A DNA stretch of 64,000 nucleotides from an uncultured Litoreibacter sp. (GTDB lineage Bacteria > Pseudomonadota > Alphaproteobacteria > Rhodobacterales > Rhodobacteraceae), in NCBI GenBank assembly GCA_947504205.1, contig CANNGL010000004.1, positions 310,001-374,000 on the forward strand. The letters run 5' to 3'. The translations under genes and the position numbers were made by a program. Positions 63,368 to 64,000 of the stretch are shown here, piece after piece. Under the pieces are notes generated by a model. That model saw only the letters and a list, made by a program, of their open reading frames with translations, was not told where the DNA came from and ran no database searches. Numbering within the stretch: the first letter of the stretch is position 1; each line of letters begins with the position of its first letter.

Positions 63368-64000
63368 ATGAAAAACTATCGCATCGCCACGATCCCCGGG
63401 GATGGCATCGGCCCAGAAGTTATTCCTGCGGGGCAAGCGGCCGTCGACAAGGTCGCGCAGCGCCACGGCTTCAAGGTCGAGTGGGATGTGTTTGACTGGT
63501 CATGCCAGCGCTATGCCGAAACCGGTCTGATGATGCCGCAGGATGCCATCGAGCAGATCAAGGGCCATGATGCGATTTATCTGGGCGCCGTCGGGTGGCC
63601 GGGTGTGCCCGATCACGTGTCGCTCTGGGGTCTGCTGATCCCGCTGCGCCGCGAATTGGACCAGTTCGCCAATATCCGCCCGGTGCGATTGCTCAAAGGG
63701 ATCACCTCACCCCTGGCCGGGCGCGGCCCCGCAGATATCGATTTCATCGTCGTGCGCGAGAATGTCGAAGGCGAATATTCAGAGATCGGCGGACGCATCT
63801 TTTCCGGCACGGACCGGGAAATGGCCACGCAGGAGGCCGTTTTCACCCGTCATGGCACCGATCGGATCATGGATTACGCCTTTGAGCTTGCCAAAACCCG
63901 GAAACGCAAACACGTCACCTCCGCCACGAAATCCAACGGCATTGTCCACACGATGCCCTTCTGGGACGAAAGGTTCGAGGCCGCAAAGACCCGCCATCCC
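63368..64000 (+). CDS. Tartrate dehydrogenase/decarboxylase-like isocitrate dehydrogenase-family protein, partial
   Basis: The first 211 codons of a beta-decarboxylating dehydrogenase are present; the gene continues beyond the right edge (usual length ~350). The N-terminus YRIATIPGDGIGPEVIPAGQ is shared by isocitrate, isopropylmalate and tartrate dehydrogenases. FANIRPVRLLKGITSPLAGR and VVRENVEGEYSEIGGRIFSG fit the tartrate dehydrogenase branch (TtuC-like). Metal- and NAD-binding residues further along lie outside. GAAAGG precedes the ATG. Substrate (tartrate, malate or a homologue) remains inferred. Confidence 0.87.
   Translation, partial: MKNYRIATIPGDGIGPEVIPAGQAAVDKVAQRHGFKVEWDVFDWSCQRYAETGLMMPQDAIEQIKGHDAIYLGAVGWPGVPDHVSLWGLLIPLRRELDQFANIRPVRLLKGITSPLAGRGPADIDFIVVRENVEGEYSEIGGRIFSGTDREMATQEAVFTRHGTDRIMDYAFELAKTRKRKHVTSATKSNGIVHTMPFWDERFEAAKTRHP

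Overview
The window is a compact chromosomal segment of an alphaproteobacterium, most likely of the Roseobacter group of Rhodobacterales. The evidence is the high-GC, tightly packed coding, the nuo operon layout with an extended NuoE, the single LolC/E-type permease, FdxA, a CarD-like regulator beside a SUV3-like helicase, a complete leucine/isovalerate (liu) operon, and a VPxPP-type C-terminal sorting signal. No tRNA, rRNA, CRISPR array, insertion sequence or integrase was seen. Genus cannot be fixed from the sequence alone.

Layout. 1-7.7 kb (minus strand): the front of a Complex I operon, nuoA-B-C, a sulfotransferase, a GFA-family protein, nuoD-E, a membrane-anchored helix-hairpin-helix protein, a small membrane protein and nuoF (cut by the left edge), behind a recognisable promoter. 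7.7-18.6 kb (minus): a lytic transglycosylase, then a long, translationally coupled leucine-degradation operon transcribed from liuA (isovaleryl-CoA dehydrogenase). It runs through four small exported proteins, the methylcrotonyl-CoA carboxylase beta subunit, an unknown membrane protein, the alpha (biotin) subunit, a GST, HMG-CoA lyase and an enoyl-CoA hydratase. 18.6-28.4 kb: a papain-like hydrolase gene that runs antisense into a DegT aminotransferase, a phosphoglycolate phosphatase, glmU-glmS-alkD, a lipoprotein, moaA and an LpcC-like LPS core glycosyltransferase. 28.4-37 kb: a divergent peptide module, with two M20 hydrolases and a fused DppDF-type ATPase on one side, and a binding protein and two permeases on the other. 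37-49 kb: small exported proteins, a DUF3422 protein, a YghU-like GST, pntAB, an SDR, a GNAT, hppD with a divergent AsnC/Lrp regulator, and a protein with a C-terminal sorting signal. 49-64 kb: a KefB/C-type antiporter, divergent cobT/cobS, carD, fdxA, hslR and a SUV3-like helicase, a TPR protein, an SCP2 protein with an alpha/beta hydrolase, an ArsR/AHSA1/DUF1761 trio, lolD-lolC/E, an unknown protein, and the start of a tartrate-dehydrogenase-like gene at the right edge.

How the genes work together. Most of the window is core metabolism: respiratory NADH oxidation, leucine catabolism to acetoacetate and acetyl-CoA, UDP-GlcNAc synthesis, peptide uptake and deacylation, NADPH generation by transhydrogenase, tyrosine catabolism and cobalamin assembly. 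The less ordinary parts are the accessory genes threaded into these operons: the sulfotransferase, GFA and helix-hairpin-helix proteins in nuo; the four exported LprI-like or unknown proteins in liu; the antisense gene collision at 19.4-19.7 kb; and several unassigned inverted repeats in divergent promoters. I found no clearly new defence or mobile system.
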